64,000 bases of DNA, from assembly GCF_001761485.1 (NCBI RefSeq), contig NC_090770.1, positions 1,612,001-1,676,000 on the forward strand. Direction: 5' to 3'. The position numbers and the translations under genes are program-made. Below, piece after piece: positions 41,901 through 52,173 of this stretch (positions are counted from its first letter, which is position 1; every line of letters starts with the position of its first letter). The notes beneath the pieces are model-generated. The model saw nothing but the letters and a program-made list of their open reading frames with translations, did no database searches and was not told the DNA's origin. The DNA comes from Yarrowia lipolytica (taxonomy: Eukaryota > Ascomycota > Dipodascomycetes > Dipodascales).

Positions 41901-44353
41901 AGTACATCGAGGCTGTTACATGGTTCGTAAAGCCGCTAGAAAAGTTTGCAGCGACGTTTGCCTCAGTGGTTGACCTAGTCACCAAGTACGACGTGTCTCC
42001 AGCATATGCGTTTGCTCTGTGGCGGCCAATGTTGAGCCAGCAGATCAAGTCCGACCCTTCCGTGCTTAAAAGTCTCCGAGACGGCCTTCCATCTCCTGAA
42101 CACATTTCTCCCTCGCTTTATGTGACCTTCTGGCAGTTGTCACTCTACGATATTTACTACGACCACGGAGTCTATGAAGCTGAGCTTGCTCGTCTGAGCA
42201 AGTCCAAGAAGAGCAGCAATGCTGGAGAACTGGCTGACGAAGATAAGACACACACTCTGCACAATATGAAGACCAAGATTCGTCTTTCAGCCGAAAAAGA
42301 CTCTTATTTCCCCTGTGAAATGGACATCGCATCCGACGGAGCCAAGATTCTGCGTAAGATGCAGATTTCTGAGCTTCTGGCTTCCTGTGTGCTTCCTCGA
42401 GCCATTCTGTCAGCTGTGGATGCTTTGTACTCTGCTCACTTTGTCATTACTCTTCATCAGCTTGGAACCCTCAACTTTTCGACTTTGGGCGTTCTCGACC
42501 AGATCTTCAACTCCCAGCTGCTTGTCCCAACATTGTACACGTGCACAGCTGGCGAGACCGAAAACCTGGGCTTATTCTACCACGAGATTCTTGCCATTCT
42601 CAACTCCTGGCGTGCCAAGCCCGAGGAGTACGTGGCTGAGGGTCTCGGAGGTCTGACGGGCACCTCTGGGGAGGCTGCTGGAACATACCGATTCCCAGGC
42701 TTCCGACTGGCTTACGGTATTGGAGATAACAAGAAGGAAAACATGCTGGACCATGACATGCTGAGAACCGTGGTGGAAAAGTGGCACCGAAAAATCCACA
42801 TCACTGTTGCGGAGTGCCTCTCCCGAGACGACTACATGAGCCGTCGTAACGCCATCATCTTCTTGCGGTCTGTTGTGGGCGAGTTCCCTCTTGTGGCGGG
42901 CCATGGTGTTGATGTGTCCAAGAGATTGGAAAAGATTGCCAAGACAGAGACACGAGAAGACATCAAGCTGGCTGCGCTAAGTTTGCTTGGCCACGTGACC
43001 CGAACAGAGGTGTCGTGGATCGAGGTCTACGATTTCAAGCCCATGAAAGAGGAGGATCGTAAGGTCGAAATGGCCAAGGCTAATAAGCGGGTTATGGCTC
43101 GCAAGAAGGCCATTGAGGATGCCAAGGAGAAGGCTGCACTTGATGTGGAGCGCCGAGAGAAGGAGTCACGTGAATCTGCCAAGCCTGAGGCGCGTGACGC
43201 TCAACGTGATTCACGTGACCTGGACAAGGCCCGTGATGTGGAGTCTCGGGTTTCCTCAGCTCGGTCTTCTCGTGCCACTTCCCCTCGACGAGAGCGGGAG
43301 CGAGAACGGGAGCGAGAGCGGGAGCAGCGCAACAAGGAGCGTATCCGTGATCGAGAGCGGGATCCTAGAGATTCTAGAGACCTGCGTGATCCACGTGATG
43401 GACGTGATAGCCGGGATGCCCGAGATTCACGTGATGGACGTGAAAGCCGAGATGGGCGTGATGCCCGTGAGGGTCGCGATTCCCGTGATGGTCGCGATTC
43501 CCGTGACTCTAGAGACTCTAGAGACTCCAGGGACTCGCGAGATTCGCGAGAGTCGGACCGGAAGCGACGTCGAGGCAAGGAGGAGCCTGCTTCGCTTCCC
43601 GCCAAGCCTCCTGTTCGCCCTCGAGGCGACGGTGGTAGTTCGCGTGACGGAAGCTCTCGTGATGGTAGCTCCAGAGACCAGCCCCCACGTGACGTTCCCG
43701 TCCGGGATGCGCCTCGGCGATTTGGAGATTCGGAGAACCTCTCCATTGAATCTCGTATGAGCAGGCGAGCAGGTGGTGGCGAGTCTGACACTGTTCCGCC
43801 TCCCCCACCTCCTCCCAGTGGTCCTCGAAGCTCACGTGAACGAGAGCGTGAGGCGCGAGCTCGAGAGCGAGAAAGAGATGCAGCCTCCGGAGCTATTCCC
43901 TCTCGACCGGCTCGGGATCGAGAACGCGAACGTGATCAGCGCAACAAGGAGCGTGAAAATGACCGTGAGCGAGACCGACGTCGAGCCGAGGATCCCAACA
44001 GGATTCAGATTGGGCGTGCTGTGCGAGAGACGAGAGGAGGAGTAAGTGGAAGCGGAGGAAGTGCTGGTAGTGGAAGTGGCTCGTCCAGAGATGCTGCATC
44101 TAGAGACAGTGCATCCAGAGATGGTCCCTCCAGAGACGGTTCTTCGCGGGACAACGGATCTTCACGTGACCCTGGGTCTCGAGACTCCTCGTCGAGGGAC
44201 AACGGCTCGTCGTCCCGTTCGTGGAACAGAGAGCCTCCTCGAGAGCCTCGTCGGGGTTCTTCCAATGGTGATGGACGGTTCTCGTCTCGAAAGCATTCGT
44301 CATCTACCCAGGACGACTCTCGGGGAGAGAAGCGACGTCGAATGGGTAGATAG
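38958..44353 (+). CDS. THO2: THO complex subunit THO2, spliced
   Basis: The largest subunit of the THO/TREX complex, which couples transcription elongation to mRNA packaging and export in the nucleus and prevents R-loops. Exon 1 is 38958-39052 (MTDLASSLL...). The intron 39053-39549 (497 bases) runs from GTGAGT to CTAACACAG. Exon 2 is 39550-44353. The spliced protein is 1632 residues, like S. cerevisiae Tho2 (about 1600). The unspliced frame starts at a GTG, which shows that the intron is needed. Helical THO2 N-terminal and middle regions fill residues 1-1150, including DPSWWYDYLRLFILPSVALI and the EKWHRKIHITVAECLSRDDY block near 1075. From about 1200 the tail is basic and repetitive (RE, RD, SRD, GRD repeats, two proline-rich clusters), resembling the RNA/DNA-binding C-terminus of THOC2 but unusually long and Arg-Asp rich. 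Confidence 0.95.
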
Positions 44354-46205
44354 ATGGAAGAAAATGGATAGAGATAATAATCATTTAATTGTACTTATTC
44401 GTAATTGTATGAAACTTTTGACAACAGTAAAAATACTTGTATATTTATCTGCACTAATAAAAAAAAACCATGGGCAATTTTTTCTCAACAAAATAGTGTT
44501 AAGATTGGATGATTGTTAGTTAAAGACAACTCTTAGGTATCGACTAGACATTTGTGATCCAATTTGATGGTATCAATAAATACTGTGTTATAATATATAT
44601 ATAATATATCAGCAAGAATACCTATAGCCAGTAGAATTGCCCAAAGACAATACAATCCATCGACATGTAACATATGGCCAATCCTCTGGCGTCACCCTGA
44701 AGCCGTCCACCTGGAGTCATATCATAGAGTGTCTGGTGTATTTGAAGATTAAATGTTCCTAGAATGAATTAACGATCTTCTAAATCACTCTTCAACCAGC
44801 AGAATCCGATCATGGTTCTCATTTTGACGGTTGGATTTGGTTCAGTATTTTCTGTTGCTTAGTCATCATATCTGCAGAGATTCCAATTGACGTGCTATAT
44901 GGACACAAGTGCTATCATTGGACTGATCTCGTTCGTTTCTGTTCCAGTAGAGTGATTCGACCGTATGAACAAATCAGCTCTTGCAAACCGGACTGCATTG
45001 TTACCACCCGTAAAACTCTCCCTTTTGGTCCAAGTAATATCAACAGAGTTTGTTATCATTACTGCGAAATTTGTTAGCACTTTGTAAAGCAACGAGTATT
45101 CTCATAGTGTAACGTACCAGCCTCCAACTATACCTGCAGCGTCACTGACACCAATCAGACGTGAAACTTGAAGTGAAATCAAGCACTCCGGTTGTACACA
45201 TGAGTTCACCACTGGTCCACTAACCTCCACCTTTCATTGTCACACGACTAGCGAGATCAAGAATGTAGCATGGGGTTGTCCACCGAATGCTACGAAGACG
45301 TTCTGTACTCTGTGGTCACAGCACTCGGCGTAAGAGTAAGATTATGAGAAGAGATAAAAGAGGAAGCTCCATTTTTGTTCTCCATTTTTCACCATTTTTG
45401 TCACTATCCCCGTAAATGAGGCGTTTGGCGTTGTCGAGGAGATCCGAAAACGAAGCTCTGGAGCAGCTCGGCTCCGCTCATTTTCGCGCTACGTTTTTTC
45501 TTTGATGGCCGCCTTCTGGGTGTCCAATCTCTGAAGAAGAGCTGGACGAGCTGGGAGAGACGGCAGACGGAGAAAATGCTGCATGTTGGTATTATACGGG
45601 AACAATGTGCGGGCTCCACATCTGAAGCTGTCACTGAGTCGACGTCGAGATCGTCAGGGTACAACCTCGAAGCAGTCGTCGAACCTGAAGTAATGTATCG
45701 ATGTGATAATGTATAGATACAGGTAAGTTGGCGAGGAGCGTACTTTACTATGAGAATCTAGCTGGTGTAATTGACTCTTCAGAAGACGTTTACTAGAGTC
45801 AATCAAGTCGTTTCGATCAAGTCGACACTACCCCAAACTCCATCTCTATGTTGCGTCCCACCATTCCGACCAGATCTTTTCGACACATCATTGCTCCTCA
45901 ATTCTAACTAACAAAATGTACAACATTGACTTGTATAGATCTGAAATCTTGGACACTATTTCACTTGAAACAGAATCTGCCCGTTCTTTCACTTCCTCGA
46001 CTTTTCCTATTTTATTTTTATCTTTTTTCTTTTTTTTGTCATAATTATTTAAGGTTAAGCGAATACAGTAAGCGATGTAAGCTTCATTTTTAGTGACAAG
46101 CTGTTCTCAACTGCAACACCCCGGTTTCCCACAACTCAGTACATACTTGTATGTAGGCACGAGTACTCAAGAATATCGCGTTTCCATAGTTTAGATCTCA
46201 AAAAA
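44354..46205. other. Intergenic region between THO2 and the 5S rRNA gene
   Basis: About 1.85 kb without a supported protein gene. An AT palindrome (ATATATATATAATATAT) lies near 44596. The C/T-rich TTTTTATCTTTTTTCTTTTT block near 46015 is low complexity. The 86-codon minus frame at 45404-45664 has no family features. Confidence 0.55.
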
Positions 46206-46326
46206 GATTGCAGCACCCAGGATTCTCGTATGGTCTCCCACTACAATACTAACTGGGCTCTCTGGTTGCTTGAACTATGGCTGATCGGACGGGAAGCCGT
46301 ATTTTCACCAGGATATGGCCGCAACC
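46206..46326 (-). rRNA. 5S ribosomal RNA, dispersed gene
   Basis: The reverse complement is a complete 121-base 5S rRNA. It begins GGTTGCGGCCATATC, has CCCGTCCGATCA (box A/helix region) and AGTTAGTATTGTAGTGGG(A)GACCATACG (box C), and ends GTGCTGCAATC followed by T6, a Pol III terminator. Compared from memory with the S. cerevisiae 5S, the ends and the internal promoter are nearly identical. It stands alone, with no rRNA or tRNA gene directly upstream. Dispersed 5S genes are established for Y. lipolytica, where some are fused behind tRNA genes; this one is not. Confidence 0.96.
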
Positions 46327-46787
46327 GTGCCCTGATGGTCGTTGGAGTGTTTAAATCTGTCGGAAACTTGCTTTCTGGTAAAAAAAACTGGCACAAAAAC
46401 CGCTCCAATCCGATAGCAATCGGTGTTATGCTCTGGTGATAGGTTGAAGTAAACTTATCGTGTACCATTACTAGTTTTGGTCCCTCCAGGGTTATTTGTT
46501 GATCTTGTTGAATTCTATGGGCTGTCTGATGTCATTTCCGGTATTGTACTGTACAATTATACTGGATCATTGTTTGCTCTCTCACCCTCGCTACAGCTCA
46601 GCCTACTGCCCACAAAGATGACGATAACAAACAAGACTGTCCAGCTTGGTTACGACTCAGCAACAGAAGGGTCTCCTGTTCAACTCTGGCAAGGTGTTGA
46701 AAAACAATATCTAAGCTCAATCACCTATTTCGAAAAAGTACAGGTTTATTCATTATCACTGATCATCACCAAAACTGGCGTTCACTT
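46327..46787. other. Intergenic, no supported gene
   Basis: The plus frame at 46477-46800 (107 codons) shows no family features and overlaps the end of the opposite ORF. Nothing else seen. Confidence 0.5.
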
Positions 46788-47303
46788 TCACAAAAAATGA
46801 AATTTCAGGATACGAAAAAAGGAAACACCATCGTTCTTCGAGTCAAGGCCACTTTCGTCATTATTTACATCCCGGACTTCGCTCACAACAAATGGGCCCA
46901 TCATGAGACTAGAGAAGATAGTTTCTATCAGTCGAAGCCCGTCTTGGAGCAGAGGCATCTTAAAGAAAGGAAATTCTCTACTGCTATCACCATTTCGGTC
47001 GCAGATTCTTGGGATTTTACTCCGAGATAAGGAGAAAGACCTCACTATCACGTCTGAGAATTCGGAGGTGTTCCAGATCCACACTTTCCTCTTAGTATCT
47101 ACGGCATTCCCGAGCTGCTCAAATTGGTCACCCGATACATACTGTTGATCGGCAAGAAGAACAGAAGGCATCTCACTGTTGGTAAATGCCTTCTGGGGTG
47201 GAAACGGGCAAGTCGTGGCCATTCCCACGAACTTCAGAGGCCAGTTTAGAATTGACAAGACCGCAGTTACCAATACCAAACTGATGCCGATGAAGGTCAC
47301 CAT
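46788..47303 (-). CDS. Hypothetical protein with N-terminal membrane anchor
   Basis: A 171-codon frame. Residues 3-20 (TFIGISLVLVTAVLSILN) form a clear hydrophobic segment with no cleavage-site pattern, so a signal anchor or N-terminal membrane helix is likely. The rest (about 150 residues) is mixed charged/hydrophobic with no recognised domain. The same frame is open for about 20 codons upstream of the ATG (to an N-P-L-R-L-S-Q-P-P-R segment), and a GTAAGT lies near 47415, so a longer spliced form is possible, though I could not join it in phase. I do not recognise a family; it may be a lineage-specific gene or a chance ORF. Confidence 0.4.
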   Translation of the reverse strand: MVTFIGISLVLVTAVLSILNWPLKFVGMATTCPFPPQKAFTNSEMPSVLLADQQYVSGDQFEQLGNAVDTKRKVWIWNTSEFSDVIVRSFSLSRSKIPRICDRNGDSSREFPFFKMPLLQDGLRLIETIFSSLMMGPFVVSEVRDVNNDESGLDSKNDGVSFFRILKFHFL

Positions 47304-47985
47304 GTAGGTGACTCGCGGAGGTGGTTGACTCAGACGAAGGGGGTTGACTGGGACGGATGTGGTTCAGTTAGTTGGCCGAATATGATGATGGAGGTAGGCT
47401 GAATGGAGAACTTACAATAGATCCAAATACTGTACACACCGTACTGTACATACTTACTTGGAGGATATCAACTACAAGTACTGTACAAACTGTACTGTAC
47501 ATAATTGAGACCAATGATGGTGAAGCACTGAGTCCGTGGACCAGAAGGGACTTTTACGATGCAGTTACGAACACTTCAAATACTTGTCCAATCTAGTGGC
47601 TGGATCACCTGTTTGGATCTTCCTAGTGTCTGTTCAGGGCTAGGCAATGTCCAGGAAATGATTGTTTGAAGACACTAGACGAACTTCTCTTCGACATGCT
47701 AAACAGATTTAATTGGCTTGTAAGAAGTTCACGGGCATGCATTTGGAGTTGACATCTGCTCAGATCCAGACATGTCCACAAATCATGCTGATGCTGACTC
47801 GCAGGACGTTGAGATCACGTGGGTATAGGAGGATGAGTACGACTGAAATCCTGAAGATACTTAGGAAACATTTCTTGGTTTCTACAGTGGGCATATGAAG
47901 TGACTATATTACCAGTACAGTAGTGTACCTTTTAGAGAGGTTCGCAGGACATTATTTGTACAAGTACAAGTACAAGTATCACCAT
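47304..47985. other. Intergenic, motif-rich
   Basis: No coding frame. Dense GTACTGTAC/TACAAGTAC words at 47428-47502 and 47954-47978. It lies downstream of the sphingomyelinase-like gene on the minus strand. Confidence 0.55.
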
Positions 47986-49791
47986 TTATGGTCTCCTCAA
48001 ACACAACTTGATTTCGTCAACGGTTCCACCCACCATTTGACATCTCATCTGCTTGATACACTCGTCGGTGTTGCAAACTCTGGTGTATGGCGAGAGTCTG
48101 GAAAAGTTGTCAAAAAACACCTGTCGTTGTTTCTTATCATCCACAAACGTCTTCACGGCTCTGTGCCAGAATGTGGCGTTTAGGGGAGCGTCGTCGGGCC
48201 ATTCGCGATCGGGATCATACGCCTTTCTGGCCGAATAGAGGTACTTCCACTCGAGTTTGGGCTCAGCCACGTTGTAAGTCTCATTCAAGGGAGAATAGTA
48301 ATTGTGTGAGTCCATGATTTCGAATGTCTTGGAGTCCACCGAATAGTATCTCCAGGCTGGATTGTACTTGTCGATTGGAGTGATTGATTGGCCAATCCAG
48401 GCGACAGATACGGCATCCGCCTCGGTTGGGGAAGACACGTTGGAAGAGTCGTAGTAGACTCCAAACTGGTCGGCGTGGGTGTGTCCAAACAGGTTGGCTG
48501 CAATCACATGGGGGGAGAACCGTACAATGATTTGTCTCAGAACCTCTGTTCCCCAAGGGACAGCGTCTGCATCTCCTCCTGTAGGTACATGGGCTACTAG
48601 CCAGACCTTTGTGCCCGTTTCTTCGGCCTGTAAAAGCTCATTGGTGAGCCATCTGAAAATCCCACTGGGGTCCGGGTTGCTAATGTTCCAGTAGTTGTAG
48701 TAGTTTTCCTCGTACCAAAAGTTGGAGTCCAGCGAAATGACGCGCAAGCCGGACTTTGTGGTCACTGCAAAACTGCCGTACGTGTGTCTGGCCTGCTCCT
48801 CCTGCTCCTCGTTGATCCACTTGTAGTCTCTCCACATGCGGGAGCTGAGGTCTGTATTCCACTCAAACTCCCGTGCAAAGCCCGAAGAGTTCTGGGCCAT
48901 CTGGGCGTATGGATACGAATCGTGGTTGCCAAAGGTCGGGTAAATGGGCAGGTCTCCAAGATGCTTCTTCATCTGGTAGTAGCACTCATGTTCACTCTGC
49001 AGCGTCAGAGACAGACTCAGAAACCGGTCTGTATCGTGGGAAATCATGTCGCCGGTGAAAACTCCAAAGTCAAACGGGACCCGAGAGGCAATTGACGACA
49101 CGTGCGCCAGCGATTTCTCTAGCAGAATCTGAGGCGTGTCACAATGGTACGTTCCAAGCTTCTGCGCAGGCTCAACCACCTTGTCCGGACTGTTCTGGTT
49201 CACAGACTCGGGAACACAACACATGTATCTGTTGCAATCGGCCTCTGCCCCCTCCATGTATCTCAAATCAATGTGAATGTCGCTCAGATGAAGCACGTTG
49301 AACGTCGTACCTTCGCTTTTCACCCCGGCGGATTTTGGCTCCTCCGGTCGAGGGCCCCACCAGGAGCTGAGATGTGGCTCGAACTGCGGCATCTCAAACT
49401 CGCAGGCGTCGTTGCCAAAATGCCAGCAAATATTGGTTCCATCAACGCCCCTGGGGTCTATCAGAGACAGGACGTTGGCGATATGGCGTCCCACGGCTCC
49501 CCGCGCAAGAGTGTCGTCTCTATAGACCTCACAGTCGTCTTTCCAGTTGTATTTTTCGCACAGTCGAATCAGAATCGGCGGAATCAGAGCCGGATTAAGC
49601 TTGGCCAGCTTGTTTCCGAGTACCAGCAAGTTTTTGCACCGGCTACACTCGTCGTTAGAGGCCCCCAGAAGCGATTCCACCTGGGACTCGACCCAGCCGA
49701 GTTGCAGCTCGTTGGAGAGACTGGGAGGCCCTAAAAGAGCCGACTGAAGGCCAACGGTGCCCAAAACCACCTGTATCAGCTTGTTGAGCAT
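47986..49791 (-). CDS. Acid sphingomyelinase-like phosphodiesterase (saposin B plus metallophosphatase)
   Basis: A 601-residue secreted or vacuolar phosphodiesterase of the acid sphingomyelinase family, which hydrolyses sphingomyelin-like or phosphodiester substrates using two metal ions. The ATG at 49791 is chosen because the longer frame begins at GTG. Residues 1-22 look like a signal peptide. A saposin-B-type domain (about 45-132) has paired cysteines (C49-x2-C52, C78, C87, C122, C130). The calcineurin-like metallophosphatase domain has DIH (171-173), GD (247-248), GNHD (288-291), His401 (VAHVP) and GHTH (436-439), i.e. the complete metal-binding set. Several N-x-S/T sites fit secretion. 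Length and order match fungal acid sphingomyelinase-like proteins and yeast Ppn-type relatives less well. Since yeasts generally lack sphingomyelin, the true substrate is open. Confidence 0.92.
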   Translation of the reverse strand: MLNKLIQVVLGTVGLQSALLGPPSLSNELQLGWVESQVESLLGASNDECSRCKNLLVLGNKLAKLNPALIPPILIRLCEKYNWKDDCEVYRDDTLARGAVGRHIANVLSLIDPRGVDGTNICWHFGNDACEFEMPQFEPHLSSWWGPRPEEPKSAGVKSEGTTFNVLHLSDIHIDLRYMEGAEADCNRYMCCVPESVNQNSPDKVVEPAQKLGTYHCDTPQILLEKSLAHVSSIASRVPFDFGVFTGDMISHDTDRFLSLSLTLQSEHECYYQMKKHLGDLPIYPTFGNHDSYPYAQMAQNSSGFAREFEWNTDLSSRMWRDYKWINEEQEEQARHTYGSFAVTTKSGLRVISLDSNFWYEENYYNYWNISNPDPSGIFRWLTNELLQAEETGTKVWLVAHVPTGGDADAVPWGTEVLRQIIVRFSPHVIAANLFGHTHADQFGVYYDSSNVSSPTEADAVSVAWIGQSITPIDKYNPAWRYYSVDSKTFEIMDSHNYYSPLNETYNVAEPKLEWKYLYSARKAYDPDREWPDDAPLNATFWHRAVKTFVDDKKQRQVFFDNFSRLSPYTRVCNTDECIKQMRCQMVGGTVDEIKLCLRRP

Positions 49792-50778
49792 TGTTCTTGA
49801 CACATGGATCGTTTCGCTTCAGCCCGAAATTTTATATCTAGCTCATCCCCCTTGCATGAAGATAACGCACGTGGTGCAGCAATGCATTCTAGTGGACCAT
49901 ACTGAGACAGAACAAGTGGGTGAAGCGGTAAAGTGGAAAGTGGGTTTGGGGAGGTTATCCGAGTCTGAGTACGGTATTAGCAGTTTCACCTTGCGTCCTT
50001 GGATGTTCATTCTTTGACCATTCACCTGTTATATCCATGGGTTGAATACAGCAATGACAGAGGACGAGGTCTGCTGAGGCTCTGATATAAGTATTTTTAT
50101 CGATTAACAGATCAAGATGGGCACTTCAATTGAGTCTGTAGAGAAGAGCGAATGACATCCATGCTCACGGATTTCCTCTTGTTCCTCCTCTAGTCAGCAT
50201 ATTCGATTACTCAGCAGTTTTTCTCATATTATCCTATCAATTGCTAAACCATTCGAGGAATCTTTGTTTGAGAATACATAAGCCGAATCTCGAACTTGTA
50301 CATGTACTTGTTTCATGAGGTGTTCTGAAGTAGAAGAGGAACTCGGAACTCACTTGATTCAGACAGACTCTTCGGTTGACCACCTCTTGGTCTCCACTAA
50401 TGCAATATTTGCGCTAGAAATTCAACATGGGCGAAAAAATGAATCAAGCGGCCAGAAGATGTTTCATTGGTTCTCTACAGTCCACGCTGCATTCATAGAG
50501 AATTCTTCTACTTCTACCACAATCTTCTACCACAATGATTCCCCTTGAACACGCCTTTCAGCTCAGCAGTTACCTCTACATCAAAGATCTGGTTGCTCCC
50601 GACCAGACAAGTCGTGAATGGAAGGCTGTGGTTCCAGATTGCGTCTACCTGCTTGTCATGATACGCCATTGTCCCTCATTTGTGTCGGAGAGGTCTTTAT
50701 GTTCTTTTTTGTTTTCATCTGATTACTCAGCAGGTTTATGATATCACAGTACATAGTTATAGTTACAACAAAAACACC
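49792..50778. other. Intergenic, no supported gene
   Basis: Promoter of the sphingomyelinase-like gene (TTTTATATCTAGC near 49830) and non-coding sequence up to the tRNA-Lys gene. A CTTGTACATGTACTTG palindrome lies near 50295. Confidence 0.55.
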
Positions 50779-50860
50779 GCCTGGCTAGCTCAATCGGTAG
50801 AGCGTGAGACTCTTATTTAAAGCAATCTCAAGGCTGTGGGTTCAAGCCCCACGTCGGGCT
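50779..50860 (+). tRNA. tRNA-Lys (anticodon CTT) with short intron
   Basis: The acceptor stem is GCCTGGC with GTCGGGC (one T-G and one G-T wobble). TAGCTCAATCGGTAGAGCG forms the D arm and A box. The anticodon stem TGAGA/TCTCA encloses CTCTTA, about nine extra bases (TTTAAAGCA), then A, i.e. an intron at the usual site after base 37. The T arm is GTGGGTTCAAGCCCCAC (B box). A T6 terminator follows after AA. Anticodon CTT gives lysine. The intron boundaries are approximate. Confidence 0.93.
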
Positions 50861-51275
50861 AATTTTTTGAAAAAAGTGACGACCATGTATTGGCATATCA
50901 CTGTCTCTGCGCATACCACATATAACTTACTTGTGACGGTGAGTTGTTTTTTACTCACGTAGACACTGGGTTGTGACCGAGAAGCTTTGTTATTTAACCA
51001 ATGAACAGTGAAAAGTGTCGAAATGTCGAACATCGATTTCCTTCCATTTCACCTCTGGAATTAAACCTGAAATAATTAATATAAAAGTATCATGTAAATG
51101 CAGCTTCTACAAAGAGAAAATAGAATGCGCTTACTGCGCCCCATTGAACATTGATTGTAGCTCAACTATTGTAGCTCAACTATTAATCAGGCTCTGAAAA
51201 AACGGAACACTGCACAAGACGGGAAATATATCGCATTTGGCAGAGCAGAATTGAATCAGACAAAAAAAGAAAGAA
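50861..51275. other. Spacer between two tRNA genes
   Basis: A 415-base AT-rich spacer separating the convergent tRNA-Lys and tRNA-Met genes. It carries a direct duplication TTGTAGCTCAACTA (51158-51184). No gene seen. Confidence 0.6.
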
Positions 51276-51349
51276 TGCCCGGTACCAGGGTCGAACTGGT
51301 GATCTTCAGATTATGAGACTAACGCTCTAACCAACTGAGCCAACCAGGC
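51276..51349 (-). tRNA. tRNA-Met, elongator (anticodon CAT)
   Basis: The reverse complement gives a 74-base tRNA without intron. The acceptor stem is GCCTGGT with ACCGGGC, discriminator A. The D arm is GGCTCAGTTGGTTAGAGC, the anticodon region TTAGTCTCATAATCTGA, and the T arm ACCAGTTCGACCCTGGT. The anticodon CAT and the ATAATCTGAAG context match yeast elongator tRNA-Met, not the initiator (no A1-U72 end). A T-rich terminator (TTCTTTCTTTTTTT on the minus strand) follows. Confidence 0.95.
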
Positions 51350-51429
51350 GTTCCGATAGAGGTCAGCCTGTGGTTGGAGCCTTTTACGGGTGAAAAACGC
51401 AAAATAATGCAGAATCATTAGAATAAAAA

Positions 51430-51495
51430 AAAAATAAAAAAAAAACCTAGAATAAAAAATATTGGAATAAAAAATTGGAATAAAAAATTGGAATA
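51430..51495. repeat. TTGGAATAAAAAA tandem repeat
   Basis: Three to four A-rich units of about 14 bases directly upstream of the minus-strand tRNA-Met gene. Confidence 0.75.
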
Positions 51496-51748
51496 AAGTA
51501 AACAAAAACACATTATAAAAATGTGAATAGAATAGCCATGACGAGGAGGATTGAAAATTGGACATCTCTATCTCGAATATTGTCGAGGTTTCTTTTATAG
51601 TGCTATGGTTATGGTGAATAGATCAGTGCAAGTGCAAGTGCAAGTGCAAGTAACCCACTCTGGTGAAGATTGACTTGATCAAACTTGTAGTCGGATGACA
51701 GGGAACTTCTAAGACTGTCATTGTGGTATATAATATGACCCTTTGGTA

Positions 51749-51790
51749 TGTTGTTGTTGTTGTTGTTGTTGTTGTCGTTGTCGTTGTCGC
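51749..51790 (+). repeat. GTT/GTC trinucleotide microsatellite
   Basis: About nine GTT units followed by alternating GTC/GTT units, outside any supported gene. Confidence 0.9.
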
Positions 51791-52173
51791 TTTGTCGTTG
51801 CTTTTTCTCCTTTCTTTAGTTACAATTCTAAACTGTAGTTGGAATTACTTGACAAAACTTTACGTTTTAGTTAACAGAACGCCTTTACCGTCTCTCTCGT
51901 CTACCTTTTCCCCTTTTCCCCAAAATGGACAGCAAACTCGTCAAACGCTCCTCTCCGATCCTTCAAACTGCAATTGAGCACGACCGAGACACCTTCGCTC
52001 TTCTACAGACTCGTCATCATCCTTTCATCACCCTCCGTTATATATATATATTTTCTACATATAACATTAGTGCAAACCTACCGCCCATTAAAATTCACAC
52101 GTGGAGTGAGGTGCATGGATATGATCTAAATTATTTGTAGAGAATTGCACGTAGATCACTTCTCCAACACACA

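Larger units (their letters stand above)
51350..52173. other. AT-rich, repeat-rich intergenic region and MRI1 promoter
   Basis: It contains an A-rich TTGGAATAAAAAA tandem run (51430-51495), GTGCAA repeats (51626-51650), and a GTT/GTC trinucleotide microsatellite (51749-51790). A small frame at 51925-52140 (71 codons, MDSKLVKRSS...) starts at a reasonable ATG after a CT-rich stretch but has no recognisable features. TATATATATATATTTT near 52039 may serve MRI1. Confidence 0.55.

Noticed and set aside
51925-52140. Small 71-codon ORF before MRI1
   Set aside because: Reasonable ATG but the frame runs through a TA microsatellite and matches nothing; more likely leader or promoter sequence.
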